Shown here piece after piece: positions 4,522 through 5,310 of a stretch of DNA of 5,310 bases (its first letter is position 1; every line of letters begins with the position of its first letter). This DNA comes from Rhizobiaceae bacterium (GTDB taxonomy: Bacteria > Pseudomonadota > Alphaproteobacteria > Rhizobiales > Rhizobiaceae). The notes under the pieces are model-generated. The model ran no database searches. It saw only the letters and a list, made by a program, of their open reading frames with translations, and was not told the origin of the DNA. The position numbers were made by a program, and so were the translations under genes. The stretch lies in the NCBI GenBank assembly GCA_020696915.1, contig JAJFMR010000327.1, positions 1 through 5,310 of the forward strand, written 5' to 3'.

Positions 4522-5310
4522 ATGAGCGAATTGCCGTTTGCTGCGAGGACGCCGGTCAGCGTGTCGCGCGTCGGACTGAAAGCCAGGGACGCCGAGGGCG
4601 TTGCCGGCTTCTACCGGAGCGTGGTCGGACTGGAGGAGCTGGGGCGCGATGGACAGGCGCTGACGCTCGGCGCCCGCGGACGGCCCTTGCTGGTCGTCGA
4701 GTCCGATCCCGCCGCCAGACCCGATGATCCGGGCAGCGCCGGGCTTTTCCACACCGCTTTCCTGCTGCCGTCCCGAGCCGATCTGGGCCGCTGGATCAGG
4801 CACGCGGCTGCCAACGGGATCCGTCTGGACGGTGCGTCGGACCACCTCGTCAGCGAGGCTCTCTACCTCAGCGATCCGGAGGGCAACGGCATCGAAATCT
4901 ATGTCGATCGGGACAAGGAAGAATGGCCGATGAACGGCTCGGAAATCGCCATGGCGACCGAGCGGCTGGACCTGGCCGCGGTGGCCGGCGCGGTTCCGGC
5001 CGACGATGCCGGCTGGAACGGAATGCCGGAAAACAGCGTCGTCGGACACGTGCACCTGCGGGTCGGCGATCCGGGGCAGGCGGCAGCCTGGTGGAACGAG
5101 AAATTCGGCTTCGATACGGTTGCAAGGTATGGCAAGGCCGCCGTCTTCCTGTCGTCCGGCGGCTACCATCATCATATCGGGGCCAATTCCTGGCACAGTG
5201 CCGGGGCCGGCAGGCGTGACCCGTCACGATCGGGCTTGAGCTGGGTGGAGATGCGCTCCTCCACCGCGGCCGAAGCCACTGTCCAGGAGGATCCCTGGGG
5301 CACCGAGATC
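4522..5310 (+). CDS. Two-domain VOC family protein, CatE-like (glyoxalase/extradiol dioxygenase superfamily), C-terminus off the right edge
   Basis: The frame is open from the ATG at 4522 to the last base (263 codons). It starts MSELPFAARTPVSVSRVGLK and is preceded by AGGAG with 6 bases of spacing, a strong ribosome binding site. Domain 1 (about 14-130) has VGLKARDAEGVAGFYRSVVG, FHTAF with His77 and GNGIEIYVDR with Glu125. Domain 2 (about 172 to the end) has VGHVHLRVGD with His176/His178, WWNEKFGFD and the diagnostic GGYHHHIGANSW (213-224), ending in DPWGTEI. This pattern matches Bacillus CatE-like proteins (COG2514), annotated as catechol 2,3-dioxygenase-like; metal dependence is likely, but the substrate is not predictable and many members are not true dioxygenases. 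Relatives of about 280 residues suggest only a short tail is missing. It is divergent from the hydrolase remnant. Confidence 0.9.
   Translation, partial: MSELPFAARTPVSVSRVGLKARDAEGVAGFYRSVVGLEELGRDGQALTLGARGRPLLVVESDPAARPDDPGSAGLFHTAFLLPSRADLGRWIRHAAANGIRLDGASDHLVSEALYLSDPEGNGIEIYVDRDKEEWPMNGSEIAMATERLDLAAVAGAVPADDAGWNGMPENSVVGHVHLRVGDPGQAAAWWNEKFGFDTVARYGKAAVFLSSGGYHHHIGANSWHSAGAGRRDPSRSGLSWVEMRSSTAAEATVQEDPWGTEI

Noticed and set aside
4216..5196. Long 326-codon minus-strand reading frame opposite the VOC gene
   Set aside because: It is antisense to a well-recognised VOC protein with a strong ribosome binding site, its composition is typical of a GC-rich shadow frame, and only its last ~30 codons overlap the hydrolase N-terminal start.

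Overview
The window looks like chromosomal DNA from an alphaproteobacterium of the order Hyphomicrobiales, probably near Mesorhizobium and other Phyllobacteriaceae. Reasons: high GC; the PurC, PurS and PurQ sequences are of the rhizobial type; a gene for the alphaproteobacterial F1-ATPase zeta subunit lies divergent from purC; and an intergenic palindromic repeat resembles those I associate with Mesorhizobium-like genomes. The placement rests on recall of family sequences, not on a search.

Left part (1-2072, all on the minus strand): a purine operon read right to left as purC, purS, purQ, then the first 38 codons of a probable lipoprotein that runs off the left edge. PurC makes SAICAR. PurS and PurQ, with the small PurL encoded elsewhere (likely just beyond the left edge), form FGAM synthase. 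The notable feature is that purQ is not intact: an imperfect 22-bp tandem duplication at 480-523 shifts the frame in the middle of the glutaminase domain. The shifted frame has no stop codon and runs on, in frame, into the lipoprotein gene.

Middle (2073-3500): a 285-bp divergent control region with a long hairpin, then on the plus strand the zeta-subunit gene (formerly DUF1476) and, 45 bp later, an HpcH/HpaI-family class II aldolase with all expected active-site residues.

Right part (3501-5310): a 296-bp non-coding stretch filled largely by a palindromic repeat element (3546-3702) and a second hairpin. Next, on the minus strand, is an RBBP9/YdeN-type serine hydrolase that keeps its catalytic triad but seems to have lost about a dozen N-terminal codons through an out-of-frame deletion near 4294. 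Divergent from it, with a strong ribosome binding site, is a two-domain VOC (CatE-like) protein running off the right edge; its reading frame is open to the last base.

I see no mobile element with a transposase, no CRISPR array, no tRNA or rRNA, and no convincing new multi-gene system. The most interesting content is the two small lesions in otherwise well-conserved genes, which are either real mutations or assembly errors, plus several inverted repeats in the intergenic regions.
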